Below, piece after piece: positions 36,868-50,049 of a stretch of DNA of 64,000 nt. The stretch's first letter is position 1, and each line of letters starts with the position of its first letter. Source of the stretch: Streptomyces luteogriseus (GTDB taxonomy: Bacteria; Actinomycetota; Actinomycetes; Streptomycetales; Streptomycetaceae); NCBI RefSeq assembly GCF_014205055.1, contig NZ_JACHMS010000001.1, forward strand, positions 2,356,001-2,420,000, written 5' to 3'. A program made the translations under genes and the position numbers. The notes below the pieces were generated by a model. It was given only the letters and a program-made list of their open reading frames with translations. It had not been told where the DNA came from and ran no database searches.

Positions 36868-37775
36868 CGACGACCGAGAGGGTCCTCGGCCCGCGTGCCC
36901 TGGCCCGGCAGCGGCGCCGGGCCTCCGTTGCCCGCTTCTGGCGGCGGTACCGCTCCGAACGGGCGGGGCTGTACGGCCTGACGGTGCTCGCGCTGTGCGC
37001 GCTGCTGGCGCTGTTCGCACCGCTGTTCGTCGGCTCCGACGTGAGCAGCGTGACGAACGCGCCGGGGCGTCCGATGCAGAGCCCGAGTGCCGAGTTCCCG
37101 CTCGGCACCGACCAGTTCGGGCGTGACCTGCTGGGCCTGGTGATCTGGGGCTCGCGGGTGTCGCTGCTGGTCGGGCTGCTCGCCGCGGTGCTGTCGGTGG
37201 CGATCGGCACCCTGATCGGGGTGACGGCGGGACACTTCAAGGGCTGGTACGCGACGGTGATGATGCGGATCACCGACTGGTTCCTGGTCATGCCGACGCT
37301 GGTGCTCGCGATCGCCCTGGCGACCGTGATGTCCCGCTCGCTGACCACGACCGTCGTGGCGATCGGCGTCACCACCTGGCCGACCACGGCCCGGCTGGTG
37401 CGGGCCCAGACCCTCGCGGTGGAGACCCGGCCGTACATCGAGCGGGCACAGGCGCTCGGCGGCGGCCACTGGCACATCATGTCCCGGCACGTCCTGCCGA
37501 ATGTGATGCCGCTGGTGCTGGCCCAGACGACCCTGATCATCTCCTCGGCGATCCTCGCGGAGGCGACGCTCGCCTTCCTCGGCCTGGGCGACCCCACGGT
37601 CGTGTCGTGGGGCGGACTGCTCCAGGACGCGCGCGAGGCGGGCGCGGTCAGTGCCGGGGACTGGTGGTACCTGGTGCCGCCGGGCATCGCCATCGCCGTG
37701 GTGGCGCTGGCGTTCACGCTGTGCGGCCGGGCCGTGGAGGCCGTCCTCAACCCCAGGCTGGGGGTGTCGCGTTGA
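36864..37775 (+). CDS. ABC transporter permease (DppC/OppC-like)
   Basis: A 303-residue permease with an N-terminal basic segment, the OppC-type N-terminal helix (LYGLTVLALCALLALFAPLF), the conserved FPLGTDQFGRDLL motif, and an EAA loop (YIERAQALGGGHWHIMSRHV). It ends SWGGLLQDA and six helices in total are predicted. ATG 36864 overlaps the upstream stop by 4 nt. Its own stop overlaps the TTG start of the first ATPase. The substrate is probably peptides, inferred from the family. Confidence 0.95.
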   Translation: MTTTERVLGPRALARQRRRASVARFWRRYRSERAGLYGLTVLALCALLALFAPLFVGSDVSSVTNAPGRPMQSPSAEFPLGTDQFGRDLLGLVIWGSRVSLLVGLLAAVLSVAIGTLIGVTAGHFKGWYATVMMRITDWFLVMPTLVLAIALATVMSRSLTTTVVAIGVTTWPTTARLVRAQTLAVETRPYIERAQALGGGHWHIMSRHVLPNVMPLVLAQTTLIISSAILAEATLAFLGLGDPTVVSWGGLLQDAREAGAVSAGDWWYLVPPGIAIAVVALAFTLCGRAVEAVLNPRLGVSR

Positions 37776-38893
37776 GTCTGCTCGACGTCAGGAACCTGAC
37801 CGTGACGTACGGGGGCGGGGCGGCCGCCGTGCGCGGGGTGGACCTGCGGCTGGACGCGGGACAGAAGCTGGGCCTCGCCGGGGAGTCCGGCTGCGGCAAG
37901 TCCACGCTGGCGCTGGCCCTGCTGCGGCTGCTGCCGGCGGGGACCCGGATCACCGGAGAGGTGCTCCTGGACGGCGAGGACGTGCTGGCCATGAAGTGGG
38001 GCCGGGTGCGGGCGGTCCGCTGGGCCGGGGCCTCCATCGTGTTCCAGGGCGCGATGCACTCCCTGAACGCCGTGCACCGCGTCGGCGACCAGATCGCCGA
38101 GCCGATCCTGCTGCACCGGAAGGCCACGGCGGCCGGGGCGAAGAAGAAGGCCGGCGAGCTGCTGGAGCAGGTCGGTCTGCCGGCCGCCCGTGCCGACGCC
38201 TACCCGCACGAGCTGTCCGGCGGCCAGCGCCAGCGCGTCATGATCGCCATGGCCCTGGCCTGCGACCCTCAGCTCGTCATCGCGGATGAGCCGACGACCG
38301 CGCTCGACGTCATGATCCAGGCCCAGATCCTCCGGCTCATCGAGCAGCTGGTCGCGGACCAGGACCTCGGCCTGATCATGATCAGCCACGATCTCGCCAT
38401 CCTCGCCGACACCTGCGACCGGCTCGCGGTGATGTACGCGGGCCGGGTGGTCGAGGAGGGCCCGGCCCGGCAGGTGTACGAGGACGCCCGGCACCCCTAC
38501 GCCCGGGCTCTGTCGGCAGCCTTCCCGCGCATCGGCGACCCGGCGTCCCGGTTCGCCCCGCAGGGCCTGGCGGGCGACCCGCCGGACCCGGCGGCGCTGC
38601 CGTCGGGGTGCACGTTCCATCCGCGCTGTCCGGTGGCTCTGGAGTCGTGCCCCGAGGAGGACCCGGTGCTGCGGGCGGCGGGGCCGGAGCGGCGGGCCGC
38701 GTGTGTGCTGGTCGGACCACCGGAAGCGGAAACCGCCGAACAGCGGGCGACAGCCGAGGCGGCCCCTGAGGACGGCTCGGCCGGCACGCCTGAGGCCCCT
38801 GAGAACGGCGCGGCCCGCACACCTGGGGCCCCTGAGAACGGCCCGGCCGACGAACCGGAGGCCCTGGAGGAAGCGAGGCCCGGCACGCCATGA
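37772..38893 (+). CDS. ABC transporter ATP-binding protein (DppD/OppD-like)
   Basis: A 373-residue ATPase with Walker [11 protein letters not shown]-loop [10 protein letters not shown], signature [10 protein letters not shown], Walker [13 protein letters not shown] and switch His (MISHDL). The oligopeptide-family C-terminal Cys-rich motif is [19 protein letters not shown]. The last 60 or so residues are a low-complexity Pro/Glu/Gly tail with an imperfect repeat ([20 protein letters not shown]) not needed for the fold. I chose the TTG start at 37772 because it overlaps the upstream TGA (TTGA) and follows GGGGGTG. Confidence 0.94.
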   Translation: MSLLDVRNLTVTYGGGAAAVRGVDLRLDAGQKLGLAGESGCGKSTLALALLRLLPAGTRITGEVLLDGEDVLAMKWGRVRAVRWAGASIVFQGAMHSLNAVHRVGDQIAEPILLHRKATAAGAKKKAGELLEQVGLPAARADAYPHELSGGQRQRVMIAMALACDPQLVIADEPTTALDVMIQAQILRLIEQLVADQDLGLIMISHDLAILADTCDRLAVMYAGRVVEEGPARQVYEDARHPYARALSAAFPRIGDPASRFAPQGLAGDPPDPAALPSGCTFHPRCPVALESCPEEDPVLRAAGPERRAACVLVGPPEAETAEQRATAEAAPEDGSAGTPEAPENGAARTPGAPENGPADEPEALEEARPGTP

Positions 38894-39915
38894 CCATCTC
38901 CCCCACGGCCCCCGAGGTCACCACGGCCCCGCTGCTCAGCGCCCAGGGCCTCCACGTCACGTTCCCCGGCCGGCACGGCGGCCCCCGGGCCCGCGCGGTG
39001 GACGGCGTCGACCTCGACATCCGCCCCGGCGAGATCGTCGCCCTGGTCGGTGAGTCCGGCTGCGGCAAGACGACCCTGGCCCGCAGCCTGCTCGGGCTGG
39101 TCGAGCCGACGGCGGGCCGGGTCACCTTCGACGGCCGCCCGCTGGACTACTCCGGCCGGTCCCTCAAGGCCTACCGCAAGCGCGTCCAGCTGGTCCTCCA
39201 GGACCCGAGCGGCTCGCTCAACCCCCGTCACACGGTGTACGACGCGGTCGCCGAGGGCCTGCGCATCCACGGCTACGGCGGCGACGAACGCACAGCGGTC
39301 GCCGAGGCCCTGTCCCGGGCCGGCCTGCGCCCCCCGGAGCGCTTCTTCCTGCGCTACCCGCACGAGCTGTCCGGCGGGCAACGCCAGCGGGTCGTCATCG
39401 CCGGGGCGCTCGTCCTGGAACCCGAACTCCTCGTCGCCGACGAGCCGGTGGCGTCCCTGGACGCCTCGGTACGCGGCGAGATCCTCGCCCTGCTGCTGCG
39501 GCTGCGCGCCGAACTGGGCCTGTCCGCGCTGGTGGTCACGCACGACCTGGGCCTGGCGTGGAACATCGCCGACCGGGTCGCGGTGATGTACCTGGGCCGG
39601 ATCGTGGAGACGGGTGCGGTGGAGCAGGTCCTCACGGCACCGCGGCATCCCTACACGCAGGCGCTGCTGTCCGTGCTCCCGGAGGCTCCCGGCGCCCCGG
39701 TGATCCTCACGGGCGAGCCCCCGGACCCGTCCAACGTCCCGTCGGGCTGCCGCTTCCACGTGCGCTGCCAGATCCTGGCGGCCGGCGAGGCGGAAGCTGC
39801 GGGCGTGGCGGACGCATGCAGAAACCAGGATCTGGAGGTGCTGAGCGGGGGCGGGCAATCCCAGGTGGCCTGCCACTGGGCAGTGTCATCCGCCCTCAGG
39901 GGCGCGGGGCTGTAA
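38890..39915 (+). CDS. ABC transporter ATP-binding protein (DppF/OppF-like)
   Basis: A 341-residue ATPase with Walker [10 protein letters not shown], signature [10 protein letters not shown], Walker [13 protein letters not shown] and H-loop VVTHDL. The OppF C-terminal motif is [21 protein letters not shown] 38890 overlaps the upstream stop by 4 nt, so all four translocator genes are coupled. The final codons (RGAGL-stop) lie inside a dispersed repeat element (39898-39968), suggesting the original C-terminus was replaced. Last gene of the importer operon. Confidence 0.94.
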   Translation: MTISPTAPEVTTAPLLSAQGLHVTFPGRHGGPRARAVDGVDLDIRPGEIVALVGESGCGKTTLARSLLGLVEPTAGRVTFDGRPLDYSGRSLKAYRKRVQLVLQDPSGSLNPRHTVYDAVAEGLRIHGYGGDERTAVAEALSRAGLRPPERFFLRYPHELSGGQRQRVVIAGALVLEPELLVADEPVASLDASVRGEILALLLRLRAELGLSALVVTHDLGLAWNIADRVAVMYLGRIVETGAVEQVLTAPRHPYTQALLSVLPEAPGAPVILTGEPPDPSNVPSGCRFHVRCQILAAGEAEAAGVADACRNQDLEVLSGGGQSQVACHWAVSSALRGAGL

Positions 39916-39968
39916 CGATGTGCGGCTCCGCCGCGTGGGCGCGACAAGCCACGACGCACCCGCAGACG
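39898..39968 (+). repeat. Dispersed GC-rich repeat element, copy A
   Basis: This element begins GGGGCGCGGGGCTGT, continues GATGTGCGGCTCCGCCGCGT, and ends with GCGCGACAAGCCAC and GACGCACCCGCAGACG. The first two blocks recur on the minus strand at 56643-56705. The first block and the GCGCGACAAGCCAC block recur on the minus strand at 57658-57706. It overlaps the 3' end and stop codon of the upstream ATPase gene. Confidence 0.75.
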
Positions 39969-39981
39969 GCCCACAAGGAGA

Positions 39982-40935
39982 CTAAACAGCCCCCTCAGCC
40001 GCCACCAACTCCCTGCACTTCTCGACGTCCTGCGCCATCTGAACCAACAGCGCGTCCAGGGTCTCGAACTTCGCCTGCCCCCGCACGAACGCCAAGAAGT
40101 CGACCGCGACATGCAACCCGTACAGATCGAGCCCCACCCGGTCGATGGCGTACGCCTCCACCGTGCGCTCGGTCCCCTCGAACTGCGGGTTCGTCCCCAC
40201 GGAGATCGCCGCCGGCATCGCTTCCCCCTGGGCGTGCAGCCAGCCGGCGTACACCCCGTCGGCCGGGATGGCCGTGTGCGGCAGAGTCTCGACGTTGGCG
40301 GTCGGGAAGCCCATTTCGCGCCCGCGCTGGGCACCCCGGACGACGACGCCCTCGACCCGGTGCGGTCGGCCCAGGATCTCCGCCGCGCCCCCGACGTCGC
40401 CCTCGGCGACCAGCCGCCGCGTCAGCGTGGAGGAGAACGGCTCGCCGCCGCCCGCCTCACCCGTCACGTACAGGTCGACGATCTCGACCTCGAAGTCGTA
40501 GGTCTTGCCCTGCGTGGACAGGAACTCCACGTTCCCGGCGGCCTTGTGGCCGAAGCGGAAGTTGGGGCCCTCGACGACCGCCTTGGCGTGCAGCTTGTCG
40601 ACCAGGACCTTGACGACGAAGTCGGCCGGGGACAGCTTCGAGAACTCGGTCGTGAAGGGGAGGATGAGCACCGCGTCCACACCCAGGTCGGCCATGAGTT
40701 CGGCGCGGCGGTGGTGCGGGGCGAGCAGCGGAGGGTGGCTGCCCGGGCGGACGACCTCGCTGGGGTGCGGGTCGAAGGTGACGACGACGGCGGGCACGCC
40801 CAGCTCCCGGGCGCGGTCCACGGCATGCCGGATGATCAGCTGGTGCCCGCGGTGCACTCCGTCGTAGGAGCCGATGGTGACGACGCTGCGTCCCCAGTCC
40901 TGGGGGATGTCCTCCAAGCCACGCCAGCGCTGCAC
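39982..40935 (-). CDS. ribF: Bifunctional riboflavin kinase/FAD synthetase
   Basis: RibF phosphorylates riboflavin to FMN and adenylylates FMN to FAD. The 317-residue protein has the N-terminal nucleotidyltransferase domain (VTIGSYDGVHRGHQLIIRHA and TFDPHPSEVV) and the C-terminal riboflavin kinase domain (about 185-310) with GREMGFPTANVET. The length matches the bifunctional bacterial enzyme. GTG 40935 is 8 nt after AGGAG. It is a single gene, converging on the ABC importer operon without a clear terminator between them. FAD from it would serve ThyX and the acyl-CoA dehydrogenase, among others. Confidence 0.96.
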   Translation of the reverse strand: MQRWRGLEDIPQDWGRSVVTIGSYDGVHRGHQLIIRHAVDRARELGVPAVVVTFDPHPSEVVRPGSHPPLLAPHHRRAELMADLGVDAVLILPFTTEFSKLSPADFVVKVLVDKLHAKAVVEGPNFRFGHKAAGNVEFLSTQGKTYDFEVEIVDLYVTGEAGGGEPFSSTLTRRLVAEGDVGGAAEILGRPHRVEGVVVRGAQRGREMGFPTANVETLPHTAIPADGVYAGWLHAQGEAMPAAISVGTNPQFEGTERTVEAYAIDRVGLDLYGLHVAVDFLAFVRGQAKFETLDALLVQMAQDVEKCRELVAAEGAV

Positions 40936-41103
40936 TGTGCCTGCTCCTTGTCGAAAGCTCGTCGAACTCGTGTCCGGTCGTTGTTCGTGGTTGCCTCGTG
41001 CGCAGGACTAAGGGTGCCATGCCGGGTGCCTCCTGCCAGCATCGGCATGGGGGCTGTGACAGGGCGCACGACACCGTACGCCGGGCCGCCACCCGGGAGG
41101 CCG

Positions 41104-44100
41104 TCACGCGGGGACGCCCGCGCCCGCCAGGTTCTCGATCATCCGGTGGGAACTGGGCCCGACCAGGGCCGCCCACTCCTCGGGCGCGTCGCTCAGCCAG
41201 GCGGCCGCGCGGGCGGCGAAGCCGGGCACGTGCCGGCCCAGGTCGACCAGGGCCCGGTCGAAGCGCGTGGCGCCCTCCGGGGTGCGCACGAGGAGCAGTC
41301 CGATGCGGTGGACGAGGTCGCGCAGGTCGTCGCCGCCGTTGCGGGCGGCGGCGTTCAGCAGCGCGTCCAGGACGTCGGTGTCGTGCTCCCGGGCGAGGAG
41401 CGCGTCGCGCAGTTCGCGGCGCAGCGGGCGCGAGGCGGGGACGCCGGGCGGGCTGACGACGCCGGCGAGGGCGCAGCGCAGCCGAACCGGGCCGTCCTCC
41501 AGCAGGCCGGTGACCAGCGGCAGGAGCACGGACCGGGCGGCGGGGCCCCGGTCGAGCCGCTGGTCCGCGTAGGCGGCCACCTGCCCGGCGAGTTCCGGCC
41601 GCAGTTGCGCCGCCCGGCACACCAGCGCGGCGACCCGCCGGGCCAGGGCGGGCGGGGTGGCGTCGGCGAGTGCCCGCAGCGCCTCCTCCGCGTCGGGCCG
41701 CTCCAGCCGGGCCGCGAAGGCCCCGAGGACCGGCTCGGGGTCGGTCAGGAGGGCTCCGGCCAGTGCGTCCGGCGAGAACCGCGGGTCGCCCGCCGCGAAT
41801 TGCTCCAAGGCCCGCGGGAGGTAGCGGGCCCGGGTGTGGGGGTCCTGGACGAGGAGGGCGAGGGCGCCGCCGTGCAGGGCGCGGTCGGCGGGGCGGGCGA
41901 GCAGGGCGAGGGCCGCGTAGCGCAGGAGGGCGCGGTCGCCCCCGGTGCTCACATGCGGCGCGACGCGCAGTCCGTGCGCCACCGCGGCGCCCCGCCGGGC
42001 GGGCCGCTCGTCGCGCGCCCACCGGTCGACGGCCCGGCACACCGCCGACGGTTCCTCCTCGGTCAGCACGGCGAGCAGTTCGTCGGCCCTAGGGTGTGCG
42101 CGGTCGACGAGCACGTCCGCCAGATCGTCCAGGGCGCCGTGACGGTGGGTGTGCAGCAGCGCCTGCGCGGCCGTGGCGACGGTCGCGTGCGGGGTGGCGG
42201 GCAGCGGCTGCTCGTCGTCGAACCAGCGGGCGAGCTGCGGTTGCACGGCCGTGGGGTCGGCGGCGAGGAGTCCTGCCACGGCGTCCAGGAAGCGGGGCCC
42301 GGCCTCGCACGGCGGCCCGTCGGCGTGTACCAGCCGACGCAGCAGCGCGCAGCGTGTCTCCTCGGGTAGTCGCAGGCCGGTCCAGAAGGCGGGCCCGAGC
42401 TCCTGCGGCACGGGCGGCTCCTGCCGCCGCCAGGCCACGATCCGGTCGGCGAGCAACCGCAGCACCTCCGCGTAGGGCGCCGCGTCGGGCAGGGCCGAGA
42501 GCGTCCCGGCGAGCAGCCGGGCGGCCCACCAGGACCGTGGATCTGCGTCCAGGGCGTGCACGAGGTCGGCCAGGCGGGAGGCGAGTCGGCCGGCGCCGTG
42601 CTGCCGGGCGAGGCAGAGCAGGGCCTGCACGACCGGCCCGATGCGGTGGCGCGGCACGGGGTCGGACTGTGCGTCCTCGCCGCGGTGCACGAGGACGTGC
42701 AGGGCCTCGTCGAGGTCGAGGTGCATGCCCTGGAGCCAGTCGGCGAGCCCCTCGTGCGCGAAGCGGTAACCGGCTCCGGCGGGCACGAGCAGGCCCTCGG
42801 CGAGCACGGCCGACGCCCAGCCCGAGCAGCCGCCGAGCCGCGCCGGGGCGGGCCCCCACGGGAACACCGCCTCGAACGCCTCCCGGTCGAGGCCCCCCGA
42901 CCCCGGGCCGAGACTGCGCCGGGCGGCCTCGTGCACCTGCCCGGCGACCCTGGCGGCCAGCCGCCGTACGGCCGTGCCCTGCAGGCCGTTGCCCGCGGCC
43001 AGGCGGGTGGCGATGCGCAGGGACATCAGGTCCAGGTAGGCCGTGAAGACGTCGCTCCGATCGATCGCGGCCCTTTCCGGGACCGCGGTCCCTACCGGAG
43101 GCACGGTCCCTACCGGAGGCACGGTGCCTGCCGGGGGCACGGTGCCTGCCGGGGGCACGGCCCCTACCGGAGGCACGGCCCCTACCGGAGGCACGGCCCC
43201 TACCGGAGGCACGGTGCCTACCGGAGGCACGGTGCCTGCCGGAGGCACGGTCCCTGCCGGAGGCACGGTCCGTTCCGAAGCCGCGGTCCCTCCCGGAGGC
43301 GCGGAGGCAGCCGCCCGGACCTCTCCGAGGAGGCCTAGGACGAGGGGATGCCGGGCGTCGGCCGTGGCGAGGGCGCGCTCGGGGATGCCGTGGGTCCGCC
43401 GCGCCTCCCGGGCCTCGTCCTCGGTGAGGTCGCCGAGCCACACGCACTGCTCCGCGGGCAAGGACGCGGTCTCCCAGTACTCCGCCCGGCACGCCACCAC
43501 CAGCCGGGCTCCGGCTTCCCGCAGCCACCGCGCGGTCCCGTCCGCCCAGTCGGTCATCCGGCGGGCGAGGGCCGGTGGCATCTCCTCGGGGCCGTCGAGC
43601 AGAAGCAGCAACGGGCGGCCCAGGGAGCGGGCGAGGCGGGCGAGACGCTCGGGCGTGATGTCGCCGAGGTCGGCGCAGCCGGAGGCGGCCGTCACGGCGG
43701 GGGCGGCCCGATCCAGCGCCCGGCGTGCCGCGTCCGCCACCGACGCATCGCCGTCCCGCAGTTCGCAGCCTCGCAGCCACAGCGTGGGCTGCGCCGCTCG
43801 CCGACGCCGCGCGGCGAGCGCCGCGAGTTCCGTCGTCCGGCCGCTGCCCGGTGGTCCGACGAGGCCGAGCACGGTCGCCGGGCCTCCCATGAACATGGTG
43901 AACTCGGCTGCCACGGCCGCCCGTTCGACCGGTGGCGGGGCACCGGGGCCGCCGGGCGGGCCATCCAGCGCCATCGAGGCGCCGGTCAGCTCCAGTACCC
44001 CGGCCGGATTGAGGTCCGCGCCGTACGCGGGGACCGTCGTCGCGTTCTCGGCGAGCAGCTCGCCCAGCGGCCCCGCAGCCCCGGGGACCCGGGCCCGCAG

Positions 44101-44724
44101 CGGTACGGCGAACCCGACGTCGCGGTGGTCGGAGCTGAGCGCGGTGCCGAGGACCGCGACCACGGCACCGGTGCCGGCGTCGAGCACCGGGCCGCCGGCC
44201 GCTCCGCCGCCCCGTCGCAGCGCGTCCCGCCCCGCCGTGCCGACCGCCAGCTCCAGCGCGTCGTCGAGGCGGTGGAAACGGTCCGTGGCCGCGTACGTCA
44301 CGGAGGCCGGGCCCAGCACCCGCGCCTCGCGCCAGCCCCCGGCGGCGATCCGGACGTAGGCGCCGGTCCCGGGCCCCTCCCCCACGGTGACGGGCAGTGG
44401 CGGCACGCCGAGCCCCTCGGTCCGGACGAGGGCCAGGTCCAGCGCGGGCAGCGGGGTGATCGCGTCGGCGGACACCACCCGGCGGCGGCCCCCGGCGCCG
44501 TACAGGACGAGCCGGGGCAGGCCGTCGACAGCCTCGTGGCTGGTGATCAGCGTGCCGTGGTGGTCGGCCAGGAAGCCGGTGCCACGGGGGCGCCCGGCCA
44601 GGTCGTGGACACGGACGAGGGCGTCCCCGGGGACCGCCCCGCCCTCGTGTCCCGCTCGTCCGGGGAGGTGCGGGGAGCCTTGTGGGCTGTCGTCCGTCTC
44701 CCGGGACCGGTTCCGCGACGCCAT
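41104..44724 (-). CDS. Degenerate trypsin-like domain fused to STAND-like NTPase
   Basis: A 1206-residue protein. Residues about 30-220 have a trypsin fold with His63 (ITSHEAV) and Asp96 (ALDLALV), but the GDSGGP motif is GGAAGGP, so the nucleophile Ser is Ala176. Residues about 265-540 are an NTPase with [11 protein letters not shown] (Walker A Lys replaced by Arg296) and Walker [12 protein letters not shown] ten-unit hexapeptide repeat ([TA]VPP[AV]G) follows near 495-555. The rest is Leu/Ala/Arg-rich helical (HEAT-like) sequence. ATG 44724 has GGGGAGG 7-8 nt upstream. The architecture resembles trypsin-STAND conflict or signalling proteins; activity is doubtful. Confidence 0.85.
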   Translation of the reverse strand: MASRNRSRETDDSPQGSPHLPGRAGHEGGAVPGDALVRVHDLAGRPRGTGFLADHHGTLITSHEAVDGLPRLVLYGAGGRRRVVSADAITPLPALDLALVRTEGLGVPPLPVTVGEGPGTGAYVRIAAGGWREARVLGPASVTYAATDRFHRLDDALELAVGTAGRDALRRGGGAAGGPVLDAGTGAVVAVLGTALSSDHRDVGFAVPLRARVPGAAGPLGELLAENATTVPAYGADLNPAGVLELTGASMALDGPPGGPGAPPPVERAAVAAEFTMFMGGPATVLGLVGPPGSGRTTELAALAARRRRAAQPTLWLRGCELRDGDASVADAARRALDRAAPAVTAASGCADLGDITPERLARLARSLGRPLLLLLDGPEEMPPALARRMTDWADGTARWLREAGARLVVACRAEYWETASLPAEQCVWLGDLTEDEAREARRTHGIPERALATADARHPLVLGLLGEVRAAASAPPGGTAASERTVPPAGTVPPAGTVPPVGTVPPVGAVPPVGAVPPVGAVPPAGTVPPAGTVPPVGTVPPVGTAVPERAAIDRSDVFTAYLDLMSLRIATRLAAGNGLQGTAVRRLAARVAGQVHEAARRSLGPGSGGLDREAFEAVFPWGPAPARLGGCSGWASAVLAEGLLVPAGAGYRFAHEGLADWLQGMHLDLDEALHVLVHRGEDAQSDPVPRHRIGPVVQALLCLARQHGAGRLASRLADLVHALDADPRSWWAARLLAGTLSALPDAAPYAEVLRLLADRIVAWRRQEPPVPQELGPAFWTGLRLPEETRCALLRRLVHADGPPCEAGPRFLDAVAGLLAADPTAVQPQLARWFDDEQPLPATPHATVATAAQALLHTHRHGALDDLADVLVDRAHPRADELLAVLTEEEPSAVCRAVDRWARDERPARRGAAVAHGLRVAPHVSTGGDRALLRYAALALLARPADRALHGGALALLVQDPHTRARYLPRALEQFAAGDPRFSPDALAGALLTDPEPVLGAFAARLERPDAEEALRALADATPPALARRVAALVCRAAQLRPELAGQVAAYADQRLDRGPAARSVLLPLVTGLLEDGPVRLRCALAGVVSPPGVPASRPLRRELRDALLAREHDTDVLDALLNAAARNGGDDLRDLVHRIGLLLVRTPEGATRFDRALVDLGRHVPGFAARAAAWLSDAPEEWAALVGPSSHRMIENLAGAGVPA
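43091..43270 (-). repeat. 18-bp tandem repeat, ten units, coding
   Basis: Ten consecutive 18-bp units of the form CCTACCGGAGGCACGGTC, with variation at three or four positions, fill exactly 180 bp. They encode [TA]VPP[AV]G hexapeptides in frame on the minus strand, linking the NTPase region to the helical C-terminal half of the trypsin-NTPase protein. Confidence 0.92.
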
Positions 44725-44912
44725 CGTCGAGCCTCCCCGCCGTACACCCGTGCCCTCGTGTTCGACGGTAGGGGCGGGATGATCAGCGGGACAGGTCGCT
44801 CCGCGAAAGCGCCCCCTTCCGCTCCCCCGGTTCACTCCGAGCGCCCGCACGGACGGGTGAAGGAAGGGGGGCGGCTGGATACACCCTAGGGGTGGGGGAA
44901 CCGAGGGGGGAC

Positions 44913-44959
44913 CGTGGAGCGGCGGCAGTGGAGGTACCCCGTGGCCGCCGCTCCACGGA
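44913..44959. terminator. Terminator downstream of truB
   Basis: A perfect 15-bp stem, CCGTGGAGCGGCGGC (44913-44927) with GCCGCCGCTCCACGG (44945-44959), has a 17-nt loop and lies 27 nt beyond the truB stop on the minus strand. The remaining gap to 44725 presumably holds the promoter of the trypsin-NTPase gene. Confidence 0.8.
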
Positions 44960-44985
44960 CGGGCACCCGGCCCCCGGTTCCTCCG

Positions 44986-45891
44986 TCAGGCGAAGACGGC
45001 CAGGCTCTTGGCCTTGCCCCGCTGCTCCTCGACGAGCGCGAGGAAGCGGCCCTCCGGGTCGAAGACGGCCACGGGGCCGGCGCCCGCGTACGTCTCGGGC
45101 ATCTCCAGCCGTACGCCGTTGGTGAGCAGCTTGGCCCGCCGGTCGTCGACGTCCCAGCGGGGGAACGCCGCCGTGGCGGCCTCGGCGATGGGCATCACGG
45201 TCAGCTCCTGCTGGAGCTGGTCGAGCGTGCGGGCCGCGTCCAGCTTGTAGGGGCCGACGCGGGTGCGGCGCAGGGCGGTGAGGTGACCGCCGACGCCCAG
45301 GCCGGCGCCCAGGTCACGGGCCAGGGCGCGGATGTAGGTGCCGGAGGAGCAGACGACCGAGACGACCAGGTCGAGCACGGCCGTGCCGTCGTCGGCGACG
45401 GCGTCCCGGACGTCGTACACGCCGAACGAGGAGACGGTGACGGGCCGGGCCGGGATCTCGAACTCCTCGCCCTCGCGCGCCCGCTTGTAGGACCGCACTC
45501 CGTTGATCTTGATGGCGCTGACCTTGGACGGCACCTGCATGATGTCGCCGGTCAGCCCGGCGATCCCGGCGTCGATCGCCTCGCGGGTGACCTTGGAGGC
45601 GTCCGTGGAGGAGGTGATGTCCCCCTCGGCGTCGTCGGTGAGGGTGTTCTGCCCGAGCCGGATGGTGCCCAGGTACTCCTTCTCGGTCAGCGCGAGATGG
45701 CCGAGGAGCTTGGTCGCCCTCTCGACGCCGAGGACGAGGACGCCCGTCGCCATCGGGTCGAGGGTGCCCGCGTGTCCGACGCGTCGTGTTCTGGCGATGC
45801 CGCGCATCTTGGCGACGACGTCGTGCGAAGTGAAGCCCGACGGCTTGTCGACGATGACAAGGCCGTCGGGCGTGGTGTGCTTCTGGGTCAT
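44986..45891 (-). CDS. truB: tRNA pseudouridine(55) synthase TruB
   Basis: TruB converts U55 of the tRNA T-loop to pseudouridine. The 301-residue protein begins with DGLVIVDKPSGFTSHDVV, and its catalytic Asp45 lies in RVGHAGTLDPMATGVL. LTEKEYLGTIRLGQ and SSGTYIRALARDLG are further family signatures. A C-terminal PUA-like segment (ALVEEQRGKAKSLAVF) closes it. The ATG overlaps the rbfA stop by 4 nt (ATGA). It is the last gene of the run DUF503-rbfA-truB, ending at the hairpin at 44913-44959. Confidence 0.97.
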   Translation of the reverse strand: MTQKHTTPDGLVIVDKPSGFTSHDVVAKMRGIARTRRVGHAGTLDPMATGVLVLGVERATKLLGHLALTEKEYLGTIRLGQNTLTDDAEGDITSSTDASKVTREAIDAGIAGLTGDIMQVPSKVSAIKINGVRSYKRAREGEEFEIPARPVTVSSFGVYDVRDAVADDGTAVLDLVVSVVCSSGTYIRALARDLGAGLGVGGHLTALRRTRVGPYKLDAARTLDQLQQELTVMPIAEAATAAFPRWDVDDRRAKLLTNGVRLEMPETYAGAGPVAVFDPEGRFLALVEEQRGKAKSLAVFA

Positions 45892-46340
45892 TCGGCGCTG
45901 TCGTCCGTCTCGTCGTCCTCTTCGGGCTTGCGGTACGGGTCGGCCTCGCCGGCGTACCTGGCGCCCGCGGACGCCTCGCGCACCTTCTCGTCGGACTGGC
46001 GCGCCTTGTCGAGGAGGTCCTCGATGGTGCGGGCGTTGTCCGGCAGGGCGTCCATGACGAAGGCCAGGGTCGGCGTGAACTTCACACCGGCGGCCCGGCC
46101 CACCTCGGAGCGCAGGATGCCCTTGGCGCTCTCCAGGCCGGCGGCGGCCGCCGCGCGCTCCTCGTCGTCCCCGTACACCGTGTAGAAGACGGTCGCCTCC
46201 CTGAGGTCACCCGTGACCCGGGTGTCCGTGATGGTGACGTGCGAGCCGAGCCGCGGGTCCTTGATCCCGCGCTGCAGCTTCTGGGCCACCACCTCTCGGA
46301 TGAGGTCCGCCAGCCTCTTAGCCCGCGCGTTGTCGGCCAC
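45888..46340 (-). CDS. rbfA: 30S ribosome-binding factor A
   Basis: RbfA helps mature the 5' end of 16S rRNA in the 30S subunit. The 150-residue protein has the KH-like fold: ARAKRLADLIREVVAQKLQR, then RLGSHVTITDTRVTGDLREA and ARTIEDLLDKARQSDEKVRE. An acidic C-terminal tail (EEDDETDDSAE) is usual in actinobacteria. The GTG start at 46340 is 8 nt after AAGGAG. It is coupled to truB. Confidence 0.96.
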   Translation of the reverse strand: MADNARAKRLADLIREVVAQKLQRGIKDPRLGSHVTITDTRVTGDLREATVFYTVYGDDEERAAAAAGLESAKGILRSEVGRAAGVKFTPTLAFVMDALPDNARTIEDLLDKARQSDEKVREASAGARYAGEADPYRKPEEDDETDDSAE

Positions 46341-46372
46341 TGGTCCGTCTCCTTAAGTGCTTTCTTGTTGCT

Positions 46373-46666
46373 TCAGTCTTCGTCGCTGTGGAGCCTGCGT
46401 CGAACCGAGAGCAGTTCGACTTCGGGCCGCCCGGCGACGAGCCGCTCACAGCGGTCCAGTACGTCACTGAGGTGTCCCGTCTCCCCCGAGACCACCGCGA
46501 GCCCGATCTCGGCCCTGCGATGGAGGTCCTGGTTCCCCGTCTCCGCCGCGCTCACCCCGTACTTGCGCTGGAGTTCGGCCACGATCGGACGGACGAGAGA
46601 GCGTTTTTCCTTGAGCGAGTGGACGTCGCCGAGGAGCAGGTCGAAGGACAGAGTCCCCACATACAT
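46373..46666 (-). CDS. DUF503 family protein
   Basis: A 97-residue protein with the DUF503 (YlxP-like) sequence MYVGTLSFDLLLGDVHSLKE, then KRSLVRPIVAELQRKYGVSA and AEIGLAVVSGETGHLSDVLD. YlxP-type proteins are small ferredoxin-like-fold proteins encoded between infB and rbfA in many Gram-positives; a role in ribosome maturation has been proposed. It lies in that conserved position here. ATG 46666 has only a weak Shine-Dalgarno sequence, and a short upstream extension is not excluded. Confidence 0.9.
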   Translation of the reverse strand: MYVGTLSFDLLLGDVHSLKEKRSLVRPIVAELQRKYGVSAAETGNQDLHRRAEIGLAVVSGETGHLSDVLDRCERLVAGRPEVELLSVRRRLHSDED

Positions 46667-46746
46667 GTGTGTATCCGGATGTCCCGCCGGTTCGGGGTAC
46701 GGGCGCCACGCTTCGACGCGGATACGGGAACCGTACACGCAACGGC

Positions 46747-46786
46747 CGGGGCCGATCGACGGAATATGTCCCGTCGACCGGCCCCG
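46747..46786. terminator. Terminator downstream of infB
   Basis: A 16-bp stem (arms 46747-46762 and 46771-46786) with one A/C mismatch and an 8-nt loop sits 13 nt beyond the infB stop on the minus strand, before the DUF503 gene. It would separate or attenuate infB and DUF503-rbfA-truB transcription. Confidence 0.8.
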
Positions 46787-46799
46787 ATCGTGACTCGGA

Positions 46800-49904
<3,105 letters not shown>

Positions 49905-50049
49905 TTCGCTCCTTTGAGGTCCGGGTTGCGTCCGGACCGTCGCTAGTTCATGGGCGTACTCATCGCGTACTCATCGAGTGCTCATCGCAATCTCGACCTG
50001 CTTTCGACTCGCGAGGTACCTAGCCGCACGGGGTTCCGTACGGCACGTC

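Noticed and set aside
43091..43270. CRISPR-like array of short repeats
   Set aside because: The units are 18 bp with no spacers, in frame within a long gene. It is a coding tandem repeat.
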